NCBI GenBank assembly: GCA_963556255.1
Contig: OY744604.1
Coordinates: 72,422,279-72,486,278 of the forward strand
Direction of reading: 5' to 3'
Length of the DNA: 64,000 nt
Origin: Allolobophora icterica
Lineage: Eukaryota > Annelida > Clitellata > Crassiclitellata > Lumbricidae
Position numbers and translations under genes: made by a program. The notes below the pieces were generated by a model that did not search any database, had not been told where the DNA came from, and saw nothing but the letters and a program-made list of their open reading frames with translations. The stretch's first letter is position 1. Each line of letters opens with the position of its first letter. Below are positions 36,890-49,400 of the stretch, piece by piece.

Positions 36890-38359
36890 GTCCCAAATGT
36901 TACGATTGGCCTGGGGCATAGGCGATGGGTGGCTGCATAGTTGGCTGACAATCGTGTTAGAAGATTACTGTTTTCCTGCCACTCCTATATGATTATAAGA
37001 GTGGACAGAAAACAAATAGAACTGTTGAAACAATACCGAACAGAAACAACGAGGCTTTGATCTTAAATGAAGATTCAACGCGATGGTTTCTGCGACTTTC
37101 ATGTTCACACAACGCGTCTTCACCCAGTGGCCTAACTTAGAATTTCCTGCACTGCCCCAATTATATAAACGAGCCCTCTGGGCCCTGTTCCCCGCCTCAT
37201 TATCAGGCTCTGATAATTAATGAGGCGGGGATATTTGGTCTCTCAGTCTTCAGTTGGTCAAGGGGCGATATGCGCGGACTTCCACGGTTCAGCATGGAAG
37301 TCTTGCTTCCCATCGAGCGGAAGCAATTGTGTTATTGGTATTAGGGCAGTCAGTAAGGATGGAAGGATGTTAGATAAGTGCACACCATTGCAATGTTAGG
37401 CAAAATGGTTCAAATATAGCCTATTGAGTGAAAATGTAGTTATTTTGGTGGTACCGGTAATGTGCGACTGCGCGGTAACCTGCTGATTCATTGACTTTGT
37501 CAGATCGAACACTATTTAGTATTCTTTTATGTAACTTTAGAATTTTTAAATTTAAAATGCCATAATGCATACTATTAGAAAGATCTATGGTGACAAATGC
37601 GTATGTCGTAATATTTATTAAAGACTTTTTTGAATATATTTTAGACAGATGCTTCACTGCATGTAGACTAGATGCCATAATTGAATAATAGAATCACCGT
37701 TTTCGTTTTAATATTGATAAATCCAATAAAAAATATGTCAATTCCAGGTCTAGCACAGAGATTATAGGACAGACCTTACATTTAGCAGAAAACTGTTGTT
37801 GGATTCATAAAGGTTGTAGGCCAATCCTTATGGGATGAATTGCGTAAAATAAAGACCTCTGCCGCTCTTTGCCTCTTTTCCGAAATCGCTTGAAGACCAA
37901 TCTGTTTGATCGTGGTTTCAATGCTTTAGGTCGGAAACGCTTTTGATGTGTCTCTCTTGAAGAGGTGCTATATAAATTTCTTATTACAACTACAATTATT
38001 TATTCAATTTCATTTTTTATTCATAATTGTGATCAAATAATTAAAATGCCTACGTAATTCTTGAGCATATATTTCAGAACACTGGGTTCGTGCATTACGC
38101 ACCATCCCTTATTACAAATTTCAGTAACATAAAAGAGTAGAATTTCTTAAAATCAAACACATGAAACAAATAAACACGATTTTTTTTATTTGAAATATTT
38201 GTCTAAACAAATTCTCAATAAACGTCTCAAACAGAATAAGTATTTCAACACAGTTCTACAAAATTAGAGGCAATAGCTACTAAGATATACGACAATTAAA
38301 CGAAACATCGAAGCTATTTTATAAACACTGTCCAATTCGTCAACATACATTGGTGTGGT
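36890..38359 (+). repeat. Duplicated 3' flank of unit 5 with LINE 3' end
   Basis: This block matches 50570-51557 downstream of unit 7. Shared landmarks are CCCACATGCAATGCCCTCGAAGTCC, the palindromic part near 37190, and GGACTTCCACGGT. It includes a CR1/L2-like LINE end (TGGGATGAATTGCG...CTTGAAGAGGTGCTATATAAATT at about 37828-37980). It shows that units 5 and 7 were copied together with their 3' flank. Confidence 0.65.
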
Positions 38360-41300
38360 TTATGCTTCTGTAAAACGGAAGATATTTAAAGCACCATAGA
38401 TAGTAGTAACTACCTCATTTCGTTCACTATTGTAGTGCAATTCCCGCGAGAAATATCCGTCCTCAAACAGCGGCGAAAAAGGAAAATCCAGGAGATTAAA
38501 TTCAGAATCTAAAAACTCGACTCTGTAGTCCTGACCAATTAGCAACACGTGTCCATAAATGTCTGTATAACAAACACGCGTCGATGCACAAAGTGATGAC
38601 TGATATTGGCGTAGAATAGTGCCATCCACATCGACCTCTGTTAATTTTGTTTGCTTTCGATAATTACTTGCAACCAAGAGAAGGTTTCCATTTGATTTTG
38701 GGATAATGGCGTCGAAGGACGAAAAATCTGAGGACAACCTCATTTCATGCTGCAAGGAACCATTCGCATTGTATGTGCTTATGACGGGAAATGATTCTCC
38801 CCTTGGACATCTTGACCACCCTGAAAGGATTAAGCTACCACTGGAAGTTACGGATAGAGTAGGATTTGGCAACAACATGTCACTAATCAATGTTGAAATT
38901 TTAAACCGGTCTCCATCATCTCTCGCAATGCGCAAGATTGAAACGTGACTATACAGTTTTTTGTTTAATATATACAAGCAGTTTGACACGCTGCAAGCTG
39001 CTATGTTCTTAGGCCTTATATTATCTGGTAGCGGGATGACATCTTTCACCTCTTCCAGGTTGTTGCGGTCGTAAACAATAATTTCCACTTGTCCGTAGAG
39101 CGTAAATATTTCATCTTTCATTGCAGTCAATTTGGAGGCGTTTGAATAGAGCGCAGACCGATTCAAAACTTCCACATGAGTCGTCTTCAGAGCTATGAAA
39201 TATTGTTACTCTTTTACACAAATTACGCAAAAAAGAATGACAAATGTTTTAAATATTTTCTGAAACGGCGAAACAAACTTATAAAATACATACATGCATC
39301 TTTATGTGGAAAAACCATTTATAAAATGGACTGTCCGTATAAACTGTACTTCAAGTGTGAAGTAGAATGTACAGTTATGGTCATATAGCCTAACTTGAAA
39401 CGAAACTTGCACACGGGAATTCATGGATGCCGTTAATCAATAGCATTCGGTATCGAACGCAAAATAAAGTGAACATATTAGGAGGAAATTAATAACTAGG
39501 GGTCCTCAAATGAGGTTGAGCAAAATCTGTACACTGCTAAATAATACAGCTCTGCAGAAATATAATGCCCGACTGCATTAATCGCAAACACACAAGGAAT
39601 AGACGGTATAGACCTACCCGCATTTCATCTTCCTGACCTGAGTCCGAGACTTAGGAATCACTATTCACCTTAGGCCAGGAGCTTACATTTGTCCAACATA
39701 TTAATCTCCTCTGCCGCAGTTGTTACTACCAGCTGCGTCAACTCAGGGTCATCTCTCGCTCCCTCTCTTCTAGTTCAGCATCTACACTTGTCCATGCTTT
39801 TGTGGTCTCCCGCCTCGATTATTGTAGCGCCATATGTGATGGGCTTCCAACCTGCCGAATGAGATGCGTTAATCAGTGGTGGGTCGCATCTATTAGTTTG
39901 TCTGGGTCTTGGGGCACGTGCGGTAGGTGTTCCATTGACTCTCCTACCCTCAGCGATTGCTTATCAGGTCTCTGCTTTGGTTCGGCGGTGCCTTGAGGGC
40001 TTGGCTTCCACTTACCTCCGGGAAATTTGCTGCTCCACTGTAGCTGTGCAGCGTCGTGGCTTACTTCGCTCTGCGGCGCAGGCTGGGCTCATTGTCCCCC
40101 GCGCGCGGACTGCCGTCTAGAGTCCTGTGGAGTTCATTTCGGAAGAAGTTGGTCCCAAGAATGTCGCTCCATTGGGAACAGACAGTTCTGAGTCTACTTA
40201 TCACAAGATCTGCCTTTTCCTTCCACACACTTTTGGCCAGTCTCATACCCTTCACTTCCAGAACTACGGCTTTAATGAGGATGCACTCAAATATCTCGTA
40301 CGGTAGATCTTGCAGCTACAAGCAAAAGTTATCAAATCTGTTTAAAGACCATTAAAACGCCTCAGTATGAAATCAACAAAATGGAAGAATCTCTAAGACC
40401 CGTAAACACCACAGAAATCCAAATGGAGGAGGCTTTCGAGCATCAGCTTACGTTGACAGGTTAAGGTCACTTAAAACGTGAAGACGAAATAGACTCCGCA
40501 TCACAGGACATCCTTTTTACTTCACAGCTGACGCTGGCTAAGTGGCATATCCGGAAGTCAACAAAAGTCTGGTAGGCCTAAACAGGTCGCATCTATCTAG
40601 GTACCGGTACACTGATTTTTGCTTCGAATTAGTAATCAACATAAAAGTTTCCTCTTTTGGCGTAAAAAGTCATTCATTCCAATTATTTACTGTTTCAGAC
40701 CAATTTTGACCAGATTCCTCCGAAGATTGCAGTGGTTAGTGACAGAGTAGCTACATAGATTTTGTTCAGTGTTGAGAGACGCAATAGCAAAATCACATAA
40801 CGAACGCAATATAAACTATGAAAACAACTAGGTATCGCTAAAATAATACATGGCTGAGACGTTTGTGGACTGTATAGTCGATTGTTTCTTGGAATATGAT
40901 CCATTTTATAGATAAAATGGTGTATCTGTGTAAAGTTTGCATTCTTTAAAGTGCTGATGAAACTGTTTCACTCGAGAAACGGATATAAAATGTCGGCCTA
41001 TAATCCATACTCATCAAGCAATTCACACAGTTTGGAGTAAGAGAAAATGTATGACTTGCATTTTAATACGATGTAGCTTACCGTTGTATCATTCAACGGC
41101 GTCAGCTTTGAACGTTTAGCATTCTCATCTTGTTGGAATACCGCTACAAGAAAAAGAAATGCAATTATTCCAAAGTACACTGTTGTATTGAATTGTATGC
41201 CACAACCAAGACAAGTAGTTGTATTGCAATGTTATGAGGCTTTAGTATAACCATGCACAGAGCTGATCGTCTCGTGTAACTGCGTGTACGTTACCGAATT

Positions 41301-41784
41301 ATAGGCCTGTGTGAACAGATGGAAAAAGTGCTATGAATAAGTATTTCTGACTAGCATTAACAAGTGTTCCGAAAAAAGTGAGTGCTGAATGAATCGTTGA
41401 AACGAGAAAACACTCTAAAGCATCGGCCTACTATTAAATACGGTAAACGTACGTTTTAGCGTAATTAATTATTGGACGAAATGTCCACGTTCGCTTTAGC
41501 GTAATTAATTATTGGAAGCGGTATTAGCGATGAAAATACAAATCTAACTGGAAGCTGGATTAGCGATGAAAATATAAGTCAAACTGGAAGCTGGATTAGC
41601 GATGAAAATGGAGATCAAACGAGAAGCTGGATGTGCAAAGAAGGTAATCCTCCACGTTACGTGCGTTCATTATATGTACACTCTTATAGTGGATAGAATT
41701 AAATACTTCCGTTAATAACTTACAACAAGAGCCTTCATTTGTTTGCTCATTACTCAATTCAGATGATGTTCGTTTCTTCGACAT
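38360..41784 (-). CDS. Unit 5: F-box/beta-propeller gene with a damaged splice donor
   Basis: Exons are A 41724-41784 (61 nt, one codon shorter), B 41082-41143, C 40111-40315 and D 38360-39192. Exon A reads MSKKRTSSELSNEQTNEGSC. Exon B has AKRSKL. Exon C is diverged (LPYEIFECIL instead of LPIELIECIL) but keeps TVCSQWSDIL. The last three bases of exon C and its usual GTTAGT donor are replaced by LINE sequence. A weak GT at 40110-40109 would keep phase 1 and give about 386 residues. A much better donor (AA|GTAAGC, exon end 40065) would shift the propeller out of frame. The propeller frame itself is open from SALYSN to LNIFRFTEA. The gene may therefore be impaired. Confidence 0.7.
39600..40110 (+). 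mobile_element. CR1/L2-like LINE fragment abutting exon C of unit 5
   Basis: Plus-strand frames read CYYQLRQLRVISRSLSSSAS, AFVVSRLDYCSAICDGLPT, LPSAIAYQVSALVRRCLEG and LASTYLREICC...GLLRSAAQAGLIVPRARTA. This is a reverse-transcriptase thumb and C-terminus. It stops inside the usual VPRxRTAxxxxxSF motif exactly at the F-box exon. Sequence was therefore lost at this junction, rather than a full 3' end being inserted. Confidence 0.8.
41452..41636. repeat. Tandem repeats related to MITE interior
   Basis: Two copies of TTTTAGCGTAATTAATTATTGGA (positions 41453-41475 and 41494-41516) are followed by about three and a half copies of a roughly 36-bp unit containing GCTGGATTAGCGATGAAAAT. The unit resembles the inner arm of the MITE at 24474-24874. 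Confidence 0.7.
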
Positions 41785-41968
41785 GGCAGAAGGAAAGTGC
41801 TATGATCTGCAGAAGAACAAAGTTTAACGTCGCCTCTTGCCAAAAACTACATCAATATCGCAAGAATCTAACCAGATAAAATAAACTCAAGTGAGATTGC
41901 AAAAGTAAACCGCGTAAGACAAAGTTTTAATGGAAGCTTCTACAGGAGCGAAGCATTAACACGAATTA

Positions 41969-41992
41969 TGACGTCTTGAAACTGTGACGTCA
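41969..41992 (-). promoter_or_regulatory. Paired CRE-like module upstream of unit 5 (compact)
   Basis: TGACGTC at 41969-41975 and TGACGTCA at 41985-41992 start only 16 bp apart, against 20-23 bp in the other units. They lie 185-208 bp upstream of the ATG at 41784. Confidence 0.68.
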
Positions 41993-42027
41993 TACAGTCG
42001 GCCAGGTCCAACATTTCGTAGTTAGTA

Positions 42028-42170
42028 AGTAGGCTAAGTAGTTTAGAAAGTAAGTTTGTGAGTAAGTAAGTAAGTAAGTAAGTTTGTAAGTAAGTAAGTA
42101 GGCTAGTAAGTAAGCAAGTAAGTATATTCTTTATTTTACCAATTGCATGACCGCACTTTAGCGTTTACAT
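42028..42170 (-). mobile_element. LINE (TTAC)n tail fragment
   Basis: (TAAG)n and (TAGG)-rich runs on the plus strand are followed by TATTCTTTATTTTACC, like the LINE tail at 17170. Beyond about 42170 I cannot assign the sequence. Confidence 0.5.
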
Positions 42171-42855
42171 GCATCTAAGCACTATATAACTATCTTCGGA
42201 TCAGGAAAGAACCTAACAATGAAAATTACTATGAGCGCTCCTTTAGCGATCCTAAACAGTTCGAAGAGTGGTGGATTCATCGGTATCCGACTGAAACGGC
42301 ACAGGTGACACATTCGAAGTATGGTTGGCATTTCAAATTTAAGAAGACACAAGCCACGATATTCTTGGCAACAGACAATGTGTTATAGATTCTTGATTGT
42401 CCAATTTCTGAAGTATGTTAGGCGAAACATATGGAAATCTCAACCAGTTCGTTGCTAGGTCGCTCGCTTTCGATTCAGCTGCTGCAACTCTGCTGCATTC
42501 TTTCTTAAATTACAAGGTTTTCTATGCCTATGCCTTACTTCTCACATTAATCAGCCACAATTTGTCTTAAACGATCTGCAGCATTTAAGACATACCGGGG
42601 ACATACATAGGTTCGGGCATGTGTTCAAATGTATGTGGAAGGAACTGCGCCCGTTATCAATGCAAAAGTTCTGTACTTTGCCCTTAAATAGTCGCCTAAC
42701 TTAGTAACTTGTACCTGCTACCAATTTCAGTGGATTATGGTTGTCGAGCTAGTCTATACTTTATTTTGCTACTTAGTCTTGTTCATGTACCATGTTGCGG
42801 TTTGCCAACGTGTCAATAAACGAATAATAATAAAAAAAAATTAAAAAGCGCATTG
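42171..42855. other. Unassigned spacer, A-rich 3' end
   Basis: No family exon. The stretch ends in AATAATAATAAAAAAAAATT at about 42823-42843, which looks like the tail of a plus-strand retroelement, but no coding motif supports a family. Confidence 0.35.
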
Positions 42856-43200
42856 AGTTTAAGATCTTGATGCTCAATTGCTCATGCGTAATGGTCTAGC
42901 AGGTTATGCTCCACTTAATCTTAAAGAACTTTGTGTCTCCATCCCTAATCGCAAGTTTCTTCGCTCTGCTGGGCAAGGCAACTTGGTTGTTTCAAGTTGC
43001 CTTGTACCAGCACCTGCTGGAATAATTTGTCTAATAACCTGCGACAGGAACTCTTCGGGTTCTCTTTTTCTCTTTTCTGTTCGATCGTGGTTTCATTATG
43101 TTAGGTCGGGAATGCCTCTGGCGAGTCTCTCTTGAAGTGGCAGAAATTTGCAAAATAACGACTCCAATTACTCATTCAATTTTCAACATATTTATTTCTA
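42856..43200 (+). mobile_element. CR1/L2-like LINE C-terminus and tail beside unit 6
   Basis: The plus frame reads NRKFLRSAGQGNLVVSSCLV, then the 3' end reads CTCTTGAAGTGGCAGAAATTTGC, a decayed version of the GAGGTGCTATATAAATT tail. It sits downstream of unit 6, as in units 5 and 7. Confidence 0.7.
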
Positions 43201-43533
43201 ATTTGGCGTAAATAATTTAAAAGCATAAGTTTGCGCACGAATTGATAATTTATAGGATGAACAATGAACCAGTTTAAATTACAAATGTCAGGAGTGATTA
43301 CATCAGAATTTCTTAAAGTAAGCCTAAAACGCAAGAAGCAACTAAGAAAGAAGTTATTTTCTAACTGAAATAAATTCTATAAACATGTTTTGAATGCATT
43401 TCTCAAACAGACGAGGTAGTTCAACGTGGTTCTTTGAAATCATAGGTAAAAGTAGCCAGGATACGACTATTACACGAAATATCGAAAGTATTGAAAACAA
43501 ATTCTCCTATTCGTTGACATTCCTTCAAGTGGT

Positions 43534-46500
43534 TTATTCTTCTGTGAACTGGAAGATGGTGAAAACCCCGTTCCAAAAGTTTTTATCAATATGTAGTATC
43601 TCATTCCTGTCGCCATTGTAGTGCAATATGCCCGGGAAACAGAAACTGCCCACATCCAGTTGCGGAACAGTAAAATCCAGGAGATTAAATTCAGAATCTA
43701 AAAGCTCGATTCTGTTGAGTCGTTCGACTAACGCAAAGCTTCCGTGTTTATCTACATAAGCAGCGTTAAACGCACTTATTGTCGACTGATATTGGCGCAG
43801 AACAGTGCCATCCATGTCAATCTCCGTTAATTTTGTTTGCTTTTGGTCATTTCTTGAAACCAAGACAAGGTTTCCATTTGATTCTGGAATTATGCTGAAT
43901 ATCCACGAAATATCTGAGGAGGACAACCTGATTTCATGCTGCAAGGAACCATTTTCATCATATATGCTTATTACGGGAATTTGCTTATCTTGCATCCTCG
44001 TCAGGATTAAGGTACCACTGGCAGTCACCGTTAGAGTTGGGTTTGGCATCCACGGAAGACTAACCAATGTAGTAAACTTGAGTTCATCATCTTTCGTAAT
44101 GCGTACCTACGATTGAAACGTGAGAACAAGTGTCACTATATAGTACATATATATACACGCAGTTTGACACGTTGCAAACTGCTATGTCATCCGCGTACAT
44201 TTCATCCGGTAGCGGGATGACATCTTTCACTTCTGCCATATTGTTGCGGTCGTAAACATGAATAACGTAGTCATCATTTGGTACGCAGAGCATAAATACT
44301 TCGTCTTTTAATGTAGTTATTGTGGTGGCGAATAAATTGAACGTAGACTGATGCAAAATTTTCAAACGAATCGTCTTCTGAGCTAAAAAAAAAAAGTTTT
44401 CAATTGCTCAAAATAAAAACACGTGTTAGGCTTAAGTACCCTACATTTCTAAAAAAAGGCTACACAAAATTAGCAAGTAGCTTTTAGCATGCAGCTAAAA
44501 TTGATGTGAATAGCTAGTTAGAAAATTGACTAAGCTTATATCATTGGCTACATTCTACTTCAAGTTTCAACTACAAAGTACAATAACTTGAAACTTAAAA
44601 TAGACCGAACAAGGCTATATAGAATAATCAAATCAGTCGTGCATGCATGCAGCTATATGAGACAAAATTAGTTAGAAAACTGTGTCTCACAATTTAAATC
44701 CTATGCATTACGCATCCTACTTCAAGCGTGAACTGTAAAGTCAAATAAATTTTAAACTGAATGCAAACAAGAAACGTGAACATTGATTAATGGATGCTGT
44801 GAGTATACTAGCTTTCTGCGTCAAACGAAACATAAAGTAAATATTAGTCATGGAGCTAGCTCGTGTTTCGTGTGCACTTCAATGTACCCTCAGTTTGACC
44901 TCTCAGAGGTTTTATAGGTAGTCAGAGTGTGTTAGAACAATTGGTCACATGACTCGCTAATTGATCGCATAGCTGCCATTTTGGATTCAACATGGCGACA
45001 GAAGGAAGTTTTGAATTGCTTGTCTCTCCGCCATTTTTAAATCCCATTTCGATGTTTACTTCTTTATATTTTAACCAAAGAAATTTGGCATTGGCTTGAT
45101 CTTTCAACTAATTCGTTACCTAATTAATTATCTTAATTATCTGCATATATAATTCTAATTCTAACTAATAGGTAACCGAAATATTTTAAATTCTAATTCT
45201 AAATAGAAGTTGTCTAATTATAATTCAAATTCGTAGTTAGCTCCAAAGTTATCTTGCCTAAATATTTCCTTACTTACTTTTAACTGTCTGATTGCATTGT
45301 AACTAGCCTAATAAAACAATATCAACCAATTTAACTGGTACAACTGCATCTTGATGATTTTGGTGTCATCTCGCTTGGTGACAACATGGAAGCAAATGCG
45401 GAGGAAATTATAATGAAAACTCTTGGAACGCAAATCCCTACAGCTGGTGAATTCCGATAGGACCACCAATATCACCAGAAAAAGGTTGATGACTTTGAAA
45501 GTTTAACGCCAACCTCTGTTAGACTACGGATAAAAAGAGCCTACTATTAGTGTCATCAGTGGATGCATGCTCTGTCATCTGAAGAACTACTTGATCCTCT
45601 GGAATAGGGGTATAGCTTATAGAAAATGATGGTGAACTCGAATCTTATAATTATAAGCCTATTTCATGACCTAACCAGTGCCGTCTAGAGTTCTCTGAAG
45701 TTCCTTTCGAAAGAAGTTGGTCGTAAGAATGTTGCTCCATTGCGAACAGACAGTTCCGAGTCGGCTTATCACAAGATCAGCTTTTTCTTTCCACACACTT
45801 TTGGCCAGCTTCATACCTTTCACTTCCATTACTATGGCCTTAATGAGGATGCACTCAATTAGTTCGATCGGTAGATCTTGCAGCTACAAGCGAAAGTCAA
45901 AAGATATCACACCAGATGCCCCACCTCAACGAATCGGAAGGACCATTAAGCCAAACCGTGAGACGCGATCGCAGAAGCACATGACGAATGCAACAAATAC
46001 AAAGAAAAGAAGGAGGTATCGCTAAAATAATACGATGGCTGAGATGTCTGCGTAGTGTAAAGATCCTCAGTTTAGGACATTACGTCGGGTTTTTTTTAAA
46101 GATAAAATGCTGTCTTTGTGTAAAATTTGACTAATTTTTGGTGCTAATGAAACTTTTGACAAGGGAAAAGCATAAAAAATGTCGTTCTATAAATCAAACT
46201 ATTCTAGCAATTCACAAAATTTAGATTCAAAGATGGGTTTTGCCATGCATGTAAATGCAATGTAGCTTACCGTTTGATCACTTAAAATCGATAGTTTTCG
46301 ACGTTTAGCATGATTGTCATCTTGTTGGAATACTGCTACAATAAATGCAATTATCTTTAAATACATCAGATTATAGAATTCCATACCGCAATTGAGTAAG
46401 ATAATCCTACTGTAATTAGAATTAGAATGAGCATTTTTTAGAAACCTATTAGTTAGAATTAGAATTAATACTCAACTAACTACTTAGAATTAATTGTTAG

Positions 46501-47482
46501 CGTGAAAGCAGACCTAAACAACGACGATAAAGGTAACTTATTAGTTTTAATTGGAATACAATCTATTAGCCAGTTAGTGTAAGTTATGACGATAACTCAA
46601 ATTTCAAGCACTTCGTCCAATTTCTGTTTATTACTGTAGAAAATGTTCTTATTTATATGAAAATGAGTTATACTTTGGAACTATCATGAGTTCTAAAGCA
46701 TAGTAATACATTGCTTTCAACCTATCTCTTCGATCGCTCATTTGTTTCAGATGCATTTGGAAAGTCTGAGAAATTTCATTTTATTTTCTTGCCAGGATCT
46801 AAGAAAGTTATTGGTAAACAGGCACGTTCCAATTAAATTTACTTTACTTTTGGATTCGTTTATGGAGACCATATTGACAGTTTTTATAAAAACTTATCAC
46901 AACTAAATGCAATTCTTCTTTAAAAGTCATCACTAAGAACTAAAGACTCAAAACATTGGTTGAAATAAATTAGGCTAGTTACAACGAAATCAGCCAGTTA
47001 AAAGCAAGTAAGGAAATATTTAGGAAAGATAACTTTGAAGCTAACTATGAATTTGAATTAGAATTAAACAATTTTTATTCTGAATTAGAAATAGAATTAG
47101 CAATATTTCAGTTATTATTAGAATTATCTACGAAGAAAATTAATTAGGTCACTAATTAATTTTTAATTAATTAATTACCCATTACTGTTATTTTCTTAGA
47201 CCAGAACATAGCCTCTGAAATAGCAGGTCGTCTCCTGTGCTGCTGCTTGGGCTACTGAATGTAAACAAAGAACTTTGGCAGAGATTGGCTACGTGGTTCT
47301 TACTAGCATTTCTAAATGTTCTTCATAAAACCGATTAAATTGAGTCGCTGAAATAACAAACAACTAGGGGCCCATAAGGCGTAGTTCTGCTATAAAATAA
47401 CTTCTTGCAGTAACTTACAGACTGAGGTTTCATTCGTTTCTTCGTCATCATTGAATTCAGATGATGTTCGTTTCTTCGACAT
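43534..47482 (-). pseudogene. Unit 6: F-box/beta-propeller gene with frameshift in exon D
   Basis: Exons are A 47419-47482, B 46271-46335 (65 nt, one extra codon), C 45676-45883 and D 43534-44382. Exon A reads MSKKRTSSEFNDDEETNETSV, exon B has the motif AKRRKL, and exon C has LPIELIECIL and TVCSQWSNIL. In exon D the frame is lost near 44101-44112. Where relatives encode SILRITKDDE, the DNA has four extra bases (GTAGGTA in place of TTG), giving SIVGTHYER and a stop. The propeller frame resumes at about 44100 and runs to the normal end (FQFTEE). Either this is a pseudogene or the window has an assembly error; expression would decide. Introns 1 and 3 carry an inverted pair of AT-rich repeats. 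Confidence 0.8.
45110..47170. repeat. Inverted AT-rich repeat pair flanking exons C and B of unit 6
   Basis: 45110-45335 and 46955-47170 are reverse complements by eye, with shared landmarks TTCTAATTCTAACTAATAGG, GTTAGCTCCAAAGTTATC and AAATATTTCCTTACTTAC. More TTAGAATTAGAAT repeats lie at 46410-46490. The pair encloses exons B and C of unit 6. They may be two MITEs in opposite orientation or one element with long inverted repeats. Confidence 0.6.
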
Positions 47483-47734
47483 GTCTTAAGAGGGAAGTGA
47501 TAGGATCTGCAGAAAACAGACGTCGCCTCTAGCCACAATCAACATCAATATTTTATTATTTTCGCTAAGAGGTGAACAAATCGAACCAGAATAACCGACT
47601 CAAGTGCGACTGCAAAATTCAGTCACCTAGTACAGAATTTTTATGGAATCCTGGAAATTGTAGGTTATTGAGATTATATTAAAATTAAAGAAGTAATGGA
47701 TACTTCAACATGAACGAAGTTGTAGCACGAATAA

Positions 47735-47763
47735 TGACGTCTTGAAATTATATTGTGACGTCA
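47735..47763 (-). promoter_or_regulatory. Paired CRE-like module upstream of unit 6
   Basis: TGACGTC at 47735-47741 and TGACGTCA at 47756-47763 start 21 bp apart and lie 253-281 bp upstream of the exon A ATG at 47482. The module is intact although the gene is frameshifted. Confidence 0.68.
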
Positions 47764-47839
47764 CACAGTAGACATGTTCTAAAACTTCGTATTTATTAGT
47801 ACTATCACATTTAATTATCGGCTAAATATAATTACTTAT

Positions 47840-48060
47840 TTACTTTAAGGACTCTGCGAAATAACACACCTGATGTGCCCCATTGCCTTCTAGATACTCA
47901 GTATCTAGAGGTGCCCCAAACCTGACAACACAGGGCAAGGATCGGACGGAATGGTCTTCGACCAGATGCGAGAAATGAACATAAACAGTAGTAGTCATGT
48001 CGCATATTGCATGGAAGCTTGTTCCTGAATGAGGGATCGGTTGCAAAATATAAAGTCTCA
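47840..48060 (-). mobile_element. LINE 3'-end relic upstream of unit 6
   Basis: Same position and wording as the relics upstream of units 1, 2, 4 and 7 (GGTGCCCC..., AATGGTCTTCGACC, AAGCTTGTTCC near 48013). Confidence 0.5.
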
Positions 48061-48070
48061 TCCAAAACAG

Positions 48071-48432
48071 AGTCTCCCCGGACTGAAATAATGTCTCCCC
48101 CGTTTCCTTTCAGCCTATCCCACATATTTCATGTCATTCAGTATGAGAATTGTGGAAAAAAGACTGGGGGTCGGGGTTAGACCTTGATTCATGTGGAGTT
48201 TGGGTGTGCAATGAAGACTTTACTATGCGGTCCTAAGAAAGACTAGGGGTTGAACCCCAACCCCCCTGACAATTCTCACCCTGATTTCATTATGGTAACA
48301 GGTGGTTTATAAATACTAAATATATTTACAATAAAGGTAGAAAATCGACTTCCTTAAAATTATCATGAGAATAAAATTATCATTAAAACAAATGTGACTA
48401 TTTCTCAAAGAATAAAGTTTCCCGGGGAGACT
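48071..48432. repeat. Possible MITE with AGTCTCCCCGG ends
   Basis: AGTCTCCCCGG at 48071 and CCGGGGAGACT at 48422-48432 are inverted, but I see no clear TSD and the interior has no known core. Tentative. Confidence 0.35.
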
Positions 48433-48879
48433 TCATTCATTGAGCGGAGGATGAAATATACATATTTTCTCCCCCAGTGACTTTGATTTAGAATCTAGTC
48501 TCCGGAAGGCAAAAGTATTCTATAAGAAATACAGTATGTATCTGACAGCCATACATCATGACAACTCGTCGCTTGGACCAAAATTATGTAGGAATTTAGT
48601 CTCTCATCGTCATCATCGTCATCATTATTATCATCATAATCAGCAGCAGCACCAGTTCCTGCGGTCAGACATTTGGCGGCGATTGGTGCGAACAAATGAT
48701 CTCCATTTATCACTCAATAATTATTGTCAAGTACATTACGGTACTAATTTCACGTCTATCCCAAGTCTTGTTATATATTTGTTCATGATTTTTGTCCAGC
48801 GCAGTATTAGTCTTCATATGTTTCTCTTTCATTCAAATCAGGCATTTAGTACAATGTCATCGTGTTGAATTTGATCAAA

Positions 48880-49400
48880 TCATAAATCCTCCGAAATTCT
48901 TTCCACCTGGCCATATCGTCAGTCTTCGCCGAACGACTTTGTCTAGCAGGGTCGTTTGGGTATTTAAGGAGTGTCTTGTGGCATAATTTCTGATTTCTGA
49001 TGTCTCTAAATTCCTGAACCATGCCATATCCAGATTCTTCTCTTGTCTTGATTTCGCATCGTCTGGAATTGTGATCCAAACAGGAAACTGGGTTGTTTGC
49101 ATCGTCTCCTAAATTCAAGTCTTGAGTGTCTCCCTTATTGTCATGCTTCTTCACATTGTGCTAAATTTCCCAAAAGCTTGTGAGTGCGTCGTCCAATTCT
49201 CCGCTGTACATCTTTTCGATGTTCCGCTCTGCGGGAATTAGAACACCGAGATATCTGAATTTATCAGCTTCTCGTAATATTATGTTCGGCCTCTAGTGAT
49301 GATGCTAATGTCGTCAGCGAATCGAAGACTACACTTCAACCCGCTTTCTAATTTGATTCCTACCTTGACGTTGCTTCGGCTCATTGGTAGTTGGGCCTAC
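48880..49400 (-). mobile_element. RTE-like reverse-transcriptase relic
   Basis: The minus frame near 49290-49380 reads KVGIKLESGLKCSLRFADDI with SIITRG, the catalytic FADD box of a non-LTR reverse transcriptase. Next comes a decayed stretch ending KTDDMARWKEFRRIYD near 48890-48940. Frames are broken. Confidence 0.55.

Noticed and set aside
41969..42020. CRE-like sites as chance products of an inserted repeat
   Set aside because: The sites recur at similar distance from the ATG in seven copies and do not form part of the adjacent LINE relic, so I kept them as regulatory candidates.
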